Below, one piece after another: positions 52,571 to 62,890 of a stretch of DNA of 64,000 nt. Position numbers and translations under genes: made by a program. The stretch comes from Hymenobacter chitinivorans DSM 11115 (lineage in GTDB: Bacteria > Bacteroidota > Bacteroidia > Cytophagales > Hymenobacteraceae). The notes below the pieces were generated by a model, which did not search any database, was not told where the DNA came from, and saw only the letters and a list, made by a program, of their open reading frames with translations. The DNA is taken from contig NZ_PGFA01000001.1 of the NCBI RefSeq assembly GCF_002797555.1, positions 1,054,001 through 1,118,000 on the forward strand, written 5' to 3'. Position 1 is the first letter of the stretch, and every line of letters begins with the position of its first letter.

Positions 52571-54841
52571 TTAATTGGCGCGAAAAGAGCGCAGGCGCAA
52601 CGAGTTGGTCAGCACCGACACCGAGCTCAGGGCCATGGCCCCGGCCGCCAGCATGGGCGAGAGCAGCCAGCCAAAGACGGGGTAGAGCAGGCCCGCTGCC
52701 ACGGGAATGCCGAGCGAGTTGTAGATAAAGGCAAAAAACAAGTTCTGGCGGATAACGCGAATCGTTTGCCGGCTCAGGGCAATGGCCGTAACCACGCCCT
52801 GCAGGTCGGAGCGCATCAGCGTGATGCCGGCCGCTTCCATGGCCACGTCGGTGCCCGCGCCGATGGCCAGCCCGATGTCGGCCCGGGCCAGGGCCGGAGC
52901 GTCGTTGATACCGTCGCCGACCATGGCCACGGTACGGCCCTCGGCCTGCAGCTCCTGGACCTTGGCGGCTTTGTCGGGGGGCAAGACCTCGGCGAAGTAG
53001 CGGGTGATGCCCACCTGGGCGGCCACGGCGGCGGCCGTTTGGGGGTTGTCGCCGGTCATCATCACCACCTCAATGCCCTGCTGCTGCAATTGCCGGATAG
53101 CCGCCGCCGAAGTGTTGCGCACGGTATCGGCCACGCCCAGCACGCCCACGGCCCGGCCGGCTACGGCCACGTAGAGCACGGTTTGGGCCTGGCTGAGCAA
53201 CTCTGCGGCCGGGGTTTCCAGCTCCGGAGGTAGTACAACGCCTTCTTCCTGCAGCAGGCGGCGGTTGCCGATAAGTACAACTTGGCTTTCGACGGTGGCG
53301 GCAGCCCCGTGTCCGGCCACGGCCCGGAAGCTGGTGGCGGGCAGCGCGGCGGCATCTTGTGCCTCGGCGTAGCGGACTACGGCGGCGGCCAGCGGGTGCT
53401 CACTCTGGCGCTCCACGGCCGCTACTAATTGCAGCACCCGGCGGGCATCCTGGCCGGGGGCAACGATGAAGTCGGTAACGGCGGGCTCCCCGCGGGTGAT
53501 GGTGCCGGTTTTGTCGAGCAGCACGGTATCGACCCGGTACGCTTTTTCCAGGGCTTCGGCCGAGCGAATCAGCACGCCGTGCTCGGCGCCTTTGCCGGTG
53601 CTGACCATGATGGCCGTGGGCGTGGCCAGCCCCAGGGCGCAGGGGCAGGCAATGATGAGTACGGCCACGAAGTTGACCAAGGCCAGCGGCAGGCGGCTTT
53701 CCACCGGGGCCAAATCAAACCAGAGCACGAAGGTGAGCAGGGCAATAACCACGACCGTGGGCACGAAGATGGCGCTGACTTTATCGGCCAGGCGCTGAAT
53801 CGGGGCCCGGCTGCCCTGGGCATCTTCCACCAGCTTCACAATCTGGGCCAGCATCGTGTCGGCCCCGACTTTGGTGACGCGGAAACGGAAGGAGCCGGTT
53901 GTGTTGAGCGTGGCCCCGAACACCGCGTCGCCGGGCTTTTTCTCCACCGGCAAACTTTCCCCCGTCAGCATGGCCTCGTCCACGGCCGAGGCGCCTTCCA
54001 GCAGTACGCCGTCGGTGGCTACTTTCTCGCCGGGCCGCACCACCACTACGTCATTCAATTGCACCTGCTCAAGGGGCACGTCGATTTCCTGGCCGCCGGG
54101 GCGCACCACCCGGGCCGTTTTGGCCTGCAAGCCCAGCAAGGACTTCATGGCCGCCGACGTTTGGGTTTTGGCCCGCTGCTCCAACACTTTACCCAGCAAA
54201 ATCAGGGCAATGATGGTGGCCGTGGTGTCGTAATAGACCTCGGGCATCAGGCCGCGGCTGGTGAAAAAGCCCGGTACGACGGTAGCGGCCAGGCTGTAGG
54301 CAAACGCGGCCCCGGTGCCCACGGCAATGAGCGTGTCCATGTTGGCAGCCCGGTGGCGCAGGCCGTTCCAGGCCGAGACGTAAAACTCCCGCCCGCTGTA
54401 GAGCAGCACCGGCAGCGTGAGCAGCAGCAAGATATAATTGAGCCCCTGCATGTTGACGCGCTGCAGCAAAGCGGGCCAGAGCATAAGCATGCTCAGCGGC
54501 ATGATGACGACGGCCAAGCCCACGGCCACCCAGAAGCGGCGCTTGAGCTGCTGGTAGGTGCGGGCTTTCTGCTCGTCGAGGGCGGCTTGGCGGTCGGCGG
54601 CGCTGGTGTCGGGGGCGCGCTCCACCACGCCGTAGCCGGCTTTTACCACGGCTTCCTTCAGGGTGGTGGGGGAGGCCTGGTCGGGCAGGTACTGCACCGT
54701 GGCTTTTTCGGTGGCGTAGTTGACCAACGCACTCTGCACGCCAGGCGTACGGGTCAGGGACTTCTCCACAAAGGCCGCGCACGAGGCGCAGGTCATGCCT
54801 TCGATGTCGAGGGTAGTAGTTTCGGGAGCAACCGTATTCAT
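52571..54841 (-). CDS. copA: Copper-translocating P-type ATPase
   Basis: A 756-residue P1B-type ATPase. The N-terminal heavy-metal-associated domain has [11 protein letters not shown] (CxxC). Eight membrane segments follow, with the CPC metal site in [15 protein letters not shown]. Phosphorylation motif is [11 protein letters not shown], with TGES in [11 protein letters not shown] and [11 protein letters not shown] in the hinge. The CPC plus MTCASC pattern fits Cu(I) export. ATG 54841 is used; the frame runs to 54958 without similarity. It is part of a copper group with a cupredoxin, a DUF305 lipoprotein and a CopZ-like chaperone. Confidence 0.95.
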   Translation of the reverse strand: MNTVAPETTTLDIEGMTCASCAAFVEKSLTRTPGVQSALVNYATEKATVQYLPDQASPTTLKEAVVKAGYGVVERAPDTSAADRQAALDEQKARTYQQLKRRFWVAVGLAVVIMPLSMLMLWPALLQRVNMQGLNYILLLLTLPVLLYSGREFYVSAWNGLRHRAANMDTLIAVGTGAAFAYSLAATVVPGFFTSRGLMPEVYYDTTATIIALILLGKVLEQRAKTQTSAAMKSLLGLQAKTARVVRPGGQEIDVPLEQVQLNDVVVVRPGEKVATDGVLLEGASAVDEAMLTGESLPVEKKPGDAVFGATLNTTGSFRFRVTKVGADTMLAQIVKLVEDAQGSRAPIQRLADKVSAIFVPTVVVIALLTFVLWFDLAPVESRLPLALVNFVAVLIIACPCALGLATPTAIMVSTGKGAEHGVLIRSAEALEKAYRVDTVLLDKTGTITRGEPAVTDFIVAPGQDARRVLQLVAAVERQSEHPLAAAVVRYAEAQDAAALPATSFRAVAGHGAAATVESQVVLIGNRRLLQEEGVVLPPELETPAAELLSQAQTVLYVAVAGRAVGVLGVADTVRNTSAAAIRQLQQQGIEVVMMTGDNPQTAAAVAAQVGITRYFAEVLPPDKAAKVQELQAEGRTVAMVGDGINDAPALARADIGLAIGAGTDVAMEAAGITLMRSDLQGVVTAIALSRQTIRVIRQNLFFAFIYNSLGIPVAAGLLYPVFGWLLSPMLAAGAMALSSVSVLTNSLRLRSFRAN

Positions 54842-55315
54842 TGCAAAACAGCTAATACAAAGCAAAAAGGCCCAGTTGGCGGCCAGCCGCGGCTCGTCTT
54901 CCGGCTCTACAAAGGAACAAGGGCCCCGGCCGGAAGTTGGTACGGAATCCTGCCGCATTCTTGCATAATTTGAGTTGCAGCTTGCGCCGCCAGCTTGCCG
55001 AATTGCGCCCCGTACTTGCTGAATCTGGGGCCACTGCGTTGGTAAAACCGGGGAAAAGGGCGCGCTGGTTTCCGTGCCGAACGTTTTGAGCTCATTCAGG
55101 CCGGCTACCCGCGGCCGGGGTTGGTGGGCGCCGATTAAAACCGGCCGGCCCTTTGTACCCCCGAGTTTCTACTTTTGCCAGAAGCTCCAAACTCGCTGGT
55201 GGCCCGTTGTGTTGTGTTGGGTAGCGTACGGCCCAGGCTTTGTATGCTAGCTGGTCTTTTCCAGCGGGTTGACGCGCTGCCCCCGCTTTTTCTTTGGCCT
55301 TATTCCCACCCCTCC
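54842..55315. other. Divergent spacer between copA and the DUF305 gene
   Basis: No gene is seen. TACTTTTG near 55170, a match to the TAnnTTTG -7 element, faces the DUF305 gene. No clear CueR or CsoR operator was found by eye. Confidence 0.4.
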
Positions 55316-56104
55316 ATGAACTCCTCCGCCCGCCTGCTCGCCACCCTGGTCACTGGTACGTTGCTGTTTACTGGTTGCGGCGACCAAAAATCTGCCGCAA
55401 CCACTACCGACCCCAAAGCGCCCACCGCCAGCACCGACCACTCGGCCATGCACCATGGGCCGGCCACTGCCGACATGAAGGGACTGATGAACACCATGAT
55501 GACGAACATGGAGGGCGCTAAGCCTGCCGGCAACACCGACCGCGACTTTGCGCTAATGATGATGGCCCACCACAAAGGCGCCGTCGAAATGTCGGCCCTG
55601 GAGCTCAAAGAGGGCACCGACGCTACACTGCGGGCCATGGCCGAGAAAATCAGCGCCGACCAGCAGCAGGAAATCCTGGTTTTACAGGAAGCAGCCACCC
55701 GCCTCGACGCGGCCCCGGCCAACTACAAGCCCACCGACCCGGCCGACCCGTTTACCCGCCAGCTGAAGGCCTCAATGGACGGCATGATGCTGAACCTGGG
55801 CGAGCCCAGCGGCAGCGTCGACCAGGACTACGCCGCCCTGATGATACCTCACCACCAGAGCGCCGTGGCAATGGCCCAGGCGGAGCTAACCCACGGCCAG
55901 GACTCCAAGCTCAAGCAGCTGGCCCAGCAAATAATTTCGGCTCAGGAGCAGGAAATCAAGCAATTCAAGGTGTGGCAGGTGAAACACGCCGGCCAGATTA
56001 AGCCCGGCGCGGCCCTCTACGAGTGCCCCATGGGCGACGGAGGCCGCAGCAACGCCCCCGGCAAGTGCCCCAAATGCGGCATGGACCTGGAAAAGAAAGC
56101 CTAA
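55316..56104 (+). CDS. DUF305 lipoprotein with a C-terminal metal-binding domain
   Basis: A 262-residue lipoprotein (signal peptide ending LLFTGCG, Cys about 19). Two DUF305 repeats follow, one with DFALMMMAHHKGAVEMS and one with DYAALMIPHHQSAVAMA; these His/Met-rich four-helix bundles are associated with copper. The C-terminal YECPMGDGG...GKCPKCGMDL resembles the heavy-metal-binding domain that starts many CusB/CopA proteins. ATG 55316 is chosen from the signal peptide. It faces away from copA, and the small copZ-like gene follows on the same strand. Confidence 0.88.
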   Translation: MNSSARLLATLVTGTLLFTGCGDQKSAATTTDPKAPTASTDHSAMHHGPATADMKGLMNTMMTNMEGAKPAGNTDRDFALMMMAHHKGAVEMSALELKEGTDATLRAMAEKISADQQQEILVLQEAATRLDAAPANYKPTDPADPFTRQLKASMDGMMLNLGEPSGSVDQDYAALMIPHHQSAVAMAQAELTHGQDSKLKQLAQQIISAQEQEIKQFKVWQVKHAGQIKPGAALYECPMGDGGRSNAPGKCPKCGMDLEKKA

Positions 56105-56283
56105 CCCGCGCTTCAAGTCCAAGCCGTTGGCAGGCCTGGTCACGCGCCGGTTTCAAACGAAGGCGGGCAGAATCCTGCAAGCTGCCGGCGCAATTCTGTA
56201 CCCGCCGGGCAGCACCCCGCCGTACTTTTGGGCGTTTATTCTGCCAACCCCGGTCTGGTTTCGGGCGGCTCAACTTTACTTCT

Positions 56284-56490
56284 ATGAAAACCCTCCAGTT
56301 CAAAACCAACATCAACTGCGGCGGCTGCATCAAGGCCGTAACGCCTACTCTGAACGGCGAGCCGGCCATCAGCGCCTGGCAAGTCGACACGGCTAACCCC
56401 GACAAGGTGTTGACCATCAGCGGGGAGCTAACCGAAGCTCAGGTAATTGCCCTGGTAGAGGATGCCGGCTTCGAGGCCCGAGCCGTGTAG
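56284..56490 (+). CDS. CopZ-like heavy-metal-associated chaperone
   Basis: A 68-residue HMA-fold protein, MKTLQFKTNINCGGC at its N-terminus, with the CxxC metal site in NCGGC and the usual beta-alpha-beta-beta-alpha-beta pattern ending VEDAGFEARAV. The M of the MxCxxC consensus is replaced by I-N. It probably carries Cu(I) to CopA. A match to the -7 element (TACTTTTG near 56222) lies upstream. Confidence 0.88.
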   Translation: MKTLQFKTNINCGGCIKAVTPTLNGEPAISAWQVDTANPDKVLTISGELTEAQVIALVEDAGFEARAV

Positions 56491-56515
56491 CTGACCGCTG
56501 ACTTTACGGTAAACG

Positions 56516-56544
56516 AAAAACGCCTGCGCAATGCAGGCGTTTTT
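56516..56544. terminator. Bidirectional terminator between copZ-like and glycosyltransferase genes
   Basis: AAAAACGCCTGC and GCAGGCGTTTTT pair around GCAAT. A/T runs on both sides let it serve the convergent genes in both directions. Confidence 0.88.
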
Positions 56545-56569
56545 ATGGGTTTTGAGTTCAAACAACACG

Positions 56570-57172
56570 TTAGCCGCGGCGGCTTTGCCAGGCCAGCAGG
56601 TCGCTGGCGGTGTCCACGTCGCTCAGGGGCACAAGCTGGGCCACGCGCAGGCCCAGGCGGGCGGCGTCGGCCAGGGTGTCGGTCAGTACCGAGTCAGTAC
56701 TCCAGGCTTTGTTCCGAAAAAAATCGGGGACTACCGTGCGCATTCCCAGCAGGTAGTAGCCCCCATCCAGGGCCGGGCCCACGACGACCTCGTGGTGGGC
56801 TAGCTGGTCGAAAGCTTCCCGTAAGTGCGTGCTGGTCAGCTCCGGGCAGTCGGTGCCGATGATGACGACCCGGGTGGCACCGGCGGCAAAGGCGGCTTCG
56901 AAGGCGTGCTGCATCCGCTGCCCAAGCTCCCCGGCGGGCTGGGGTAGCTGCTCGTAGCCAAGCCAATCGGTGAAGAAATTCGGGCTTGCCGCCGGCTCGC
57001 CGGCCAGCCACAGGGTTTTGGCCGCGGCCACGCCGTCGGCCGCCGCGCGGGTGTGGTCCAGCAGCTCCTGGTACACGCGCAGGGCTTCCTCGTCGCCCAC
57101 GGTATGCGCCAGGCGGGTTTTGACCAGGCCCAGGGCCGGGTGGCGGGCAAAAAGTAGCAGGTGGTCGGCCAT
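56570..57172 (-). CDS. TIGR04282-type glycosyltransferase, arsenosugar cluster
   Basis: A 200-residue nucleotidyl/glycosyltransferase-fold protein. The N-terminus MADHLLLFARHPALGLVKTR is the family hallmark, followed by VVIIGTDCPELT and VVGPALDGGYYLLGM. Members of this family (TIGR04282) are found next to radical SAM ArsS and ArsM, as here, and are thought to take part in arsenosugar assembly. The frame reaches 57418, but ATG 57172 is the family start. Adjacent to arsS with a 38-bp gap. Confidence 0.88.
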   Translation of the reverse strand: MADHLLLFARHPALGLVKTRLAHTVGDEEALRVYQELLDHTRAAADGVAAAKTLWLAGEPAASPNFFTDWLGYEQLPQPAGELGQRMQHAFEAAFAAGATRVVIIGTDCPELTSTHLREAFDQLAHHEVVVGPALDGGYYLLGMRTVVPDFFRNKAWSTDSVLTDTLADAARLGLRVAQLVPLSDVDTASDLLAWQSRRG

Positions 57173-57210
57173 CAGGCGGGTACTGCGCAGTGGTTCAAAA
57201 CGTAAAAGAG

Positions 57211-58260
57211 CTAGGCCACGGTACCGCCGCAGCTGGAGCCCGCGCCGGCCGTGCAGCCGTAGCAGTGCTGGTTGACCACAATGGGCCGTTGGGCCAGCGT
57301 GGCGGCGTCGAAGTCGCGGATGTGCTGCACGGTGCTGGCCACGTGTAGGTCCAGCATCTGGTTGAAGTCGCAGTCGTAGAGGCCGCCGTCCCAGCCCACC
57401 GAAATCGTGTTGCGGCACATCACGCCGGCCGCGGCCACGGGGTTGAAGGCGTTGACCAGCTTTTCCATGTAGCCCGCGTAGTTGCCCGACTCAATCAGGT
57501 AGTCCAGGTAGCGGCTCACGGGAATGTTGGTAATGGCAAACAGCTCGTTGAAGACGATGCCGTGGTCTTTGAGCAGCACCCGCTTAAACTGGTCCTGCAG
57601 GCCCTTCTGTCCGCCGGGCAAAAACGCCCCGGCCGGGTTGTACACCAGGTTGAGCACCAGGCCCGAACCTGCCTGTCCGTAGCCCACGGCGTTGAGCATT
57701 TTCAGCGCCCGAATCGAGTCCTCAAACACCCCGTCGCCGCGCTGGCTGTCGGTTTTGGCCGCGCTGTAGAAGGGCAGGGAGCTGACCACTTCCACGCCGT
57801 GCTTTTTGAAAAATTCGGGCAGGTCGTAGTACTTCTTATTGGCCACGATGATGGTCAGGTTGCAGCGCACGAGCACCTTGCGGCCCAGCTTGCTGATTTC
57901 CTCCACGAACCAGCGGAAGTCGGGGTTCATTTCCGGGGCGCCGCCGGTGAGGTCCACCGTCGGAATATCGGTTTGGGCCAGCGCGTCGAGGCAGTACTGC
58001 ATGGTCTGCCGGGTCATGATTTCCTTGCGGTCCGGGCCGGCATCTACGTGGCAGTGCTTACACACCTGGTTGCACATCTTGCCCACGTTGATCTGGAGCA
58101 CGGCCGGGGCCACGGGCGTAAGCGGAAACAGACCCGCGGCGCCGAGCTTCTCGTGAAACAGGGGCAGGTGCAGCGTTTCGGCTACTTCCTGGCGCAGCAC
58201 GGTGAGTTGGAACGACGAATCGGCCAGCTGGTGGCCAGTGGCCCTTAAGGACTTAGTCAT
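57211..58260 (-). CDS. arsS: Arsenosugar biosynthesis radical SAM protein ArsS
   Basis: A 349-residue radical SAM enzyme that joins adenosyl groups to methylated arsenic. The [4Fe-4S] motif is CNQVCKHCH, after INVGKM. Other family features are VDLTGGAPEMNPDFRWF, LVYNPAGAFLPG and a C-terminal Cys cluster (CYGCTAGAGSSC) that may bind auxiliary clusters. The open frame extends to 58560 inside the arsM gene; ATG 58260 gives the usual length. It is downstream of arsM, with a 35-bp gap, in one operon. Confidence 0.93.
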   Translation of the reverse strand: MTKSLRATGHQLADSSFQLTVLRQEVAETLHLPLFHEKLGAAGLFPLTPVAPAVLQINVGKMCNQVCKHCHVDAGPDRKEIMTRQTMQYCLDALAQTDIPTVDLTGGAPEMNPDFRWFVEEISKLGRKVLVRCNLTIIVANKKYYDLPEFFKKHGVEVVSSLPFYSAAKTDSQRGDGVFEDSIRALKMLNAVGYGQAGSGLVLNLVYNPAGAFLPGGQKGLQDQFKRVLLKDHGIVFNELFAITNIPVSRYLDYLIESGNYAGYMEKLVNAFNPVAAAGVMCRNTISVGWDGGLYDCDFNQMLDLHVASTVQHIRDFDAATLAQRPIVVNQHCYGCTAGAGSSCGGTVA

Positions 58261-58295
58261 GAGCTCAATACAAGGGAAATGAGGGCCGGGCCGGG

Positions 58296-59342
58296 TTAGC
58301 AGCAGCTGCCAGTGGTTTCGGTGGCGGCAGCGGTACTCGTGGGAGCAGGGCCGCAGGGGAATAAGCCGAAGTGCTGGTTTTTGGTGCCATCCACGCGGAA
58401 ATGGGCGCCGTAGCGGGTGCGCGTGAGCATGTCGGCGGTGTTGCCGCACACGAGCACCGGCCGGCCGGTTTCGAACACGTGGTGGTCGTCGAGGGTGAAG
58501 CTGTGGGGCTCGTCGGGGGCGGTGCCCAGGTAGGTGGCCACCTGGCCGTAGTCCTCGCACTGGTCTTCCAGGTCGAGCTTGAAGGCCCGCACCGTGAGCG
58601 AGTAGAACTTGATGTTGCCGACCTTGCGCTCAATCTCGGCGTTGTCGATGGTGAGGCGGCGCTGGGCCGTGAGGCGGTAGTCGCGGATGCCCAGCTCGCG
58701 CAGCAGGCGGCGGAAATCCTCGATGTACAAGGCCCCACTCAGGCACTCGCCGTAGAGCACCGGGTCCTGGCGCAGGGTTTCGGGCACGCGCCGGTCCGAG
58801 AAGACGTCGGCAATAAAGAGCTCCCCGCCGGGCTTGAGCACCCGGAAAATCTCGCGGTAGGTGGCCACTTTATCCGTGCTCAGGTTCAGCACGCAGTTGC
58901 TCACGACCAGATCCACACTGTTGTCTTCGAGGCCCGCCGAGTGCAGGTCTTCGATAAAGCCGTGGCGGAATTCCACGTTGGGCTGCTGGTAGCCAAAGGT
59001 GGCGGTGTGGGCCGCCACGTGGCGCCGGGCCACGGCCAGCTGCTCCTCGGTCATATCCACGCCAATGACGCGGCCCCGCTCGCCGACCAGCTTGGACAGT
59101 AAATAGGCGTCGCGGCCGGAGCCCGAGCCCAGATCCAGCACGGTGAGGCCCTCCACGGCCGAGGGGATGCACACGCCGCAGCCGTAGTATTTCTCCAGCA
59201 CTTCCGTCTCCAGCTGGGCCAGAATCCGCTTGTGGGCCGCCGGAATGTCGTCGGTGCAGCAGGCGTTGGTTTTCAGGTCGTGGCTGGTTTGCAGCGCGGT
59301 ACCGTAGTAGTCCTGGACCTGGGCCTGAATGTGTTGCTCCAT
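58296..59342 (-). CDS. arsM: Arsenite S-adenosylmethyltransferase
   Basis: A 348-residue cytoplasmic methyltransferase. The SAM motif is VLDLGSGSGRDAYLLSKLVG, and the typical ArsM cysteines are seen in YYGCGVCIPS, VVSNCVLNLS and YGECLSGALY. The C-terminus has GSCC, a possible As(III)-binding pair. It converts inorganic arsenite into methylated forms. It is the first gene of a minus-strand run arsM-arsS-TIGR04282. Confidence 0.94.
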   Translation of the reverse strand: MEQHIQAQVQDYYGTALQTSHDLKTNACCTDDIPAAHKRILAQLETEVLEKYYGCGVCIPSAVEGLTVLDLGSGSGRDAYLLSKLVGERGRVIGVDMTEEQLAVARRHVAAHTATFGYQQPNVEFRHGFIEDLHSAGLEDNSVDLVVSNCVLNLSTDKVATYREIFRVLKPGGELFIADVFSDRRVPETLRQDPVLYGECLSGALYIEDFRRLLRELGIRDYRLTAQRRLTIDNAEIERKVGNIKFYSLTVRAFKLDLEDQCEDYGQVATYLGTAPDEPHSFTLDDHHVFETGRPVLVCGNTADMLTRTRYGAHFRVDGTKNQHFGLFPCGPAPTSTAAATETTGSCC

Positions 59343-59691
59343 GAGAAAAAGGGAGAAGTAGAAAGTGAGTGGAAGCCGGGCGGGGCCTGGGGCAGCTACG
59401 AAATTTAGGAGGCTTCCGGATTAGGGCCGGGAGCGGGCGGGGCAAAAAAGCGACCTGGCAAGCAAGTTAACCCATTCGCCGGAGTTCGGGCCCGCCGCGC
59501 CGGCCTTTATAAAGCGCCAGTTCGGCAAGAAGTTTCGCGGGGCGCCAGGCCAGGCCGCCCGGAAGCTACTGCCGAGCCAGCTATATTCACCCGTTCGGCT
59601 AAATCCTTGGGCCCGGTCCGCTACGTAGGTCGGCCCACGCGGCGCCCCGGCTCAGCCGCTCTTACCTGCTCTAACTCCTCCAGGTCCCCGC
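59343..59691. other. Divergent spacer between arsM and the TonB receptor
   Basis: No gene is seen. It presumably holds both promoters. No clear ArsR operator was seen by eye. Confidence 0.4.
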
Positions 59692-62600
59692 ATGAAAAAA
59701 TGCTTACCCGTCCTGTTATTCGTTCTTTTGTTGTCGTTTAGCGGCCGGGCCCAGGTCACGACCAGCGCCCTGGAGGGCCTGGTCGTGGGTGCGGCGGGCG
59801 GAGCTATTCCCGGGGCCACCGTCGTCATTACCCACCTGCCTACCGGCACGCGCAGCGGCACGCAGTCCGACGGCGGGGGGCAGTTTCTGCTGAACAACCT
59901 CAAGCCCGGCGGCCCTTACCAGGTGGTGGTCAGCTTCGTGGGCTACACTTCCCAAACCCGGGACGAGCTGTATTTGAGCTTGGGCAAGGTGACGCGGCAA
60001 ACCTTTACGCTCGTCGAGGCCAGCACCGAGCTGGCCGGCGTGCAAGTTACCGGCGACAAAAGTGACCCGTTTACGGCCGACAAAAACGGGCAGGCCTACC
60101 ACCTCAGCCAGCAGGCCATTCGCAACACGCCCACCGTCAACCGCAGCCTGGGCGACTTAACCAAGCTCATGCCCCAGGGCAACAAGAACTCGTTTGGGGG
60201 CTCCAACTACCGCTTCAACAACCTGAGCATCGACGGTATGGCCACCAACGACGTGCTCGGGTTTCAGGAACCGGCCAGCGGGGCCGGCGGCACGGTGGCG
60301 GCCGGCACGCCCGGGGCCCTGGCCGGTACCCAGCCCATTTCCCTCGACGCCATCGACGAAATATCGGTGGTCATTTCGCCCTTCAACGTCACGCTGGGCA
60401 ACTTCACCGGGGCCAACATCAACGCCGTAACCAAGGGCGGCACCAACCGGCTGGCCGGCAGCGCCTACAGCTACGCCCGCAACCAGGCCCTTACTGGCAA
60501 GAGCGTGGACGGCCTGCGCACGCCCATTGAAAGCTACTACGACGTGCAGTCGGGCCTGAGCCTGGGCGGGCCGATTGTGAAGAACAAGCTGTTTTTCTTC
60601 GGCAACTACGAGCTGCAGCGCCGGGAGGAGCCGGTTTCGTACGCCCCCGGCGCGGCCGGGGCCAACGTGCCCCGGGAAGTGGCCCGGCAAATCAGCGACT
60701 TTCTGCAAACCCAGTACGGCTACGACCCCGGCACCGTGGGCGACGTGGCCATTAAGCGCAACAGCGACAAATTCCTGCTCCGCCTCGACTACAATATTTC
60801 CGACAAGCACCGCCTGAGCCTGCGCGACAACTACGTCACGGGCTTTGCCGACAACCTGGAACGCTCCCCGACGGTGCTCAACTTCGGCAACCAGGGCTTT
60901 CGGCACCACAGCCGCACCAACAGCTTGGTGGCCGAGCTCAAAAGCTCGTTTACCAGCCGGGTTTCCAACCAGCTGATTGTGGGCTATAACACGGTGAACG
61001 AAAACCGGACGTACGACGGGCCACTGTTTCCGCACCTGGAAATCAACTACAACACCTCCACCGTCATTTACGCGGGTACTTACCGGGAGGCGGCCGTGTA
61101 CGGCTCGGGCCTGAGCACCACCCAGCTCACCGACAACCTGACCATTTTCCGGGACAAGCACACGCTCACGCTGGGCACCAGCAACGAGCTGAACGCCATT
61201 GAGTACCGCTTTCTGACGGCCTTCAACGGGCGCTGGCAGTACTCGTCGGTGGATGCCTTTCTCAACAGCCGGCCCAACCGGGTGCGGGGCGTGTACAACA
61301 CCGAGAGCAACGACCCGGCCTACAACAAAAGCCTGCCCTCGGCCGACTTCCGGGCTATGCTGCTGAGCCTCTACGCCCAGGACGACTACCGCCTCAGCAC
61401 CCGCCTGACGGTGCAGGCCGGCCTGCGCCTGGACATGCAGCTGCACCCCGACAAGGTGCCCCTGAACCCGGCCGTGTTCAAGAATCCGGAGTTTGGCCAG
61501 TACCAGAATAAGTTTGGCGGCGTGCCCCAGCTCAACCCGCGCCTGAGCTTCAACTACCAGCTCAACGAGGCCAGCACCATGCAGCTGCGGGGCGGCTCGG
61601 GCCTGTTTACGGGCCGGATTCCGTTCGTGTGGTACGCCTACGCCCACTACATTTCCGGCAACCGCTACAACAACATCGACTACCGGCCCACCGGGGCGCT
61701 GCCCATTGCCCAGGACCTCTCGACCCTGCAGGCGGTGCAGCCCGGAATTGCCGAAATCAACCTGATTGACAACGACTTCAAGCTGCCCCGGGACTGGAAA
61801 TCCACCCTGGCTTTCGACGTGAAGCTGCCTTACGAGCTGACCTTCACGGCCGAGGGGCTGGTGTCGAAAGTGGTGGCGGGGGTGCTGTTTCAGTCCATCA
61901 ACTTCAAGGACAACAAGGCCACTTTCGAGGGCGCCGACAACCGACCCTACTTTGCCGCCACCGGCAACGCGGCCAAGATTGATCCGGCCTTTACCAACGT
62001 CTTCGTGATGAGCAACACCCGCCAGGGCTACAACTACAACGCCACCTTCACGCTCACCAAGCGCGTGGCCGACAAGCTGGAGGCCTACGCGGGCTACAGC
62101 TACGGCCAGAGCAAGGACATCGTGAACGGGGTGCGGGTGTCGCCGGCGGCCAATTACGAGTGGAACCAGGCCCTGGTGGCCAACTCGCCGGCTTTGGCGT
62201 ATTCCAACTTCGACCTGCGCCACAAGTTTATCGGCAACCTGTACTACACGCTCAAGGTGCGGGAGCGGGCCAGCCTCAGCGCCAGCCTGATTTACATTGC
62301 CCGCTCGGGTAGCCCGTATTCCTACGTGTACGAGGGCGACGTAAACCGCGACGGGTCGGCTAAGAACGACGTGCTGTTTGTGCCCGCCTCCAGCGCCGAT
62401 ATTACCCTGGCCAACATTACCGGGCCCGGCGGGGCCGTGCTCGTGTCGGCTCAGCAGCAGTACGAGCAGCTGGCCGCCTACATTGCCAACGACCCTTACC
62501 TGGCGAGCCGGCGCGGGCGCTACGCCGAGCGCAACGCCGCCCGCACGCCCTGGACCCAGCAGCTGGATTTGCGCCTAACGGCCAAGCTGCCGCTCACCGC

Positions 62601-62850
62601 CAGCGGGGCCCAGCGCCTGGAAGTCACCTTCGACGTCATCAACCTGGGCAACTTGCTGCGCAACAGCTGGGGCCGGCAGTACTTCGTGCCCAACATTAAT
62701 AACTCCGGCTACGCCCTGCTCGACTTCGTGCGCATCGAGAATAACCGGCCGGTGTACCAGTTCAAGAACCCCGCCGGCACGCCCTGGCAAACCGACCCCA
62801 TCAGCTCCCGCTGGCAGGGCCAGCTGGGGCTGCGCTACTCGTTTAACTAA
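59692..62850 (+). CDS. TonB-dependent receptor, Oar-like, with carboxypeptidase regulatory domain
   Basis: A 1052-residue outer-membrane protein. It has a signal peptide (LLFVLLLSFSGRAQ), an N-terminal carboxypeptidase-regulatory-like domain (about 22-115), a TonB plug domain (about 120-270) and a C-terminal beta-barrel ending GQLGLRYSFN. The last residue is not Phe, but a terminal aromatic pattern is present. The GGS-rich plug stretch resembles Oar proteins of Bacteroidota. There is no SusD-like partner, so a generic function such as uptake of a peptide, siderophore or vesicle-related ligand is possible. Start ATG 59692. Confidence 0.9.
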   Translation: MKKCLPVLLFVLLLSFSGRAQVTTSALEGLVVGAAGGAIPGATVVITHLPTGTRSGTQSDGGGQFLLNNLKPGGPYQVVVSFVGYTSQTRDELYLSLGKVTRQTFTLVEASTELAGVQVTGDKSDPFTADKNGQAYHLSQQAIRNTPTVNRSLGDLTKLMPQGNKNSFGGSNYRFNNLSIDGMATNDVLGFQEPASGAGGTVAAGTPGALAGTQPISLDAIDEISVVISPFNVTLGNFTGANINAVTKGGTNRLAGSAYSYARNQALTGKSVDGLRTPIESYYDVQSGLSLGGPIVKNKLFFFGNYELQRREEPVSYAPGAAGANVPREVARQISDFLQTQYGYDPGTVGDVAIKRNSDKFLLRLDYNISDKHRLSLRDNYVTGFADNLERSPTVLNFGNQGFRHHSRTNSLVAELKSSFTSRVSNQLIVGYNTVNENRTYDGPLFPHLEINYNTSTVIYAGTYREAAVYGSGLSTTQLTDNLTIFRDKHTLTLGTSNELNAIEYRFLTAFNGRWQYSSVDAFLNSRPNRVRGVYNTESNDPAYNKSLPSADFRAMLLSLYAQDDYRLSTRLTVQAGLRLDMQLHPDKVPLNPAVFKNPEFGQYQNKFGGVPQLNPRLSFNYQLNEASTMQLRGGSGLFTGRIPFVWYAYAHYISGNRYNNIDYRPTGALPIAQDLSTLQAVQPGIAEINLIDNDFKLPRDWKSTLAFDVKLPYELTFTAEGLVSKVVAGVLFQSINFKDNKATFEGADNRPYFAATGNAAKIDPAFTNVFVMSNTRQGYNYNATFTLTKRVADKLEAYAGYSYGQSKDIVNGVRVSPAANYEWNQALVANSPALAYSNFDLRHKFIGNLYYTLKVRERASLSASLIYIARSGSPYSYVYEGDVNRDGSAKNDVLFVPASSADITLANITGPGGAVLVSAQQQYEQLAAYIANDPYLASRRGRYAERNAARTPWTQQLDLRLTAKLPLTASGAQRLEVTFDVINLGNLLRNSWGRQYFVPNINNSGYALLDFVRIENNRPVYQFKNPAGTPWQTDPISSRWQGQLGLRYSFN

Positions 62851-62890
62851 GGTATTCCGCTGACCAAGGTATTCCGCATCCAGGTTATTT

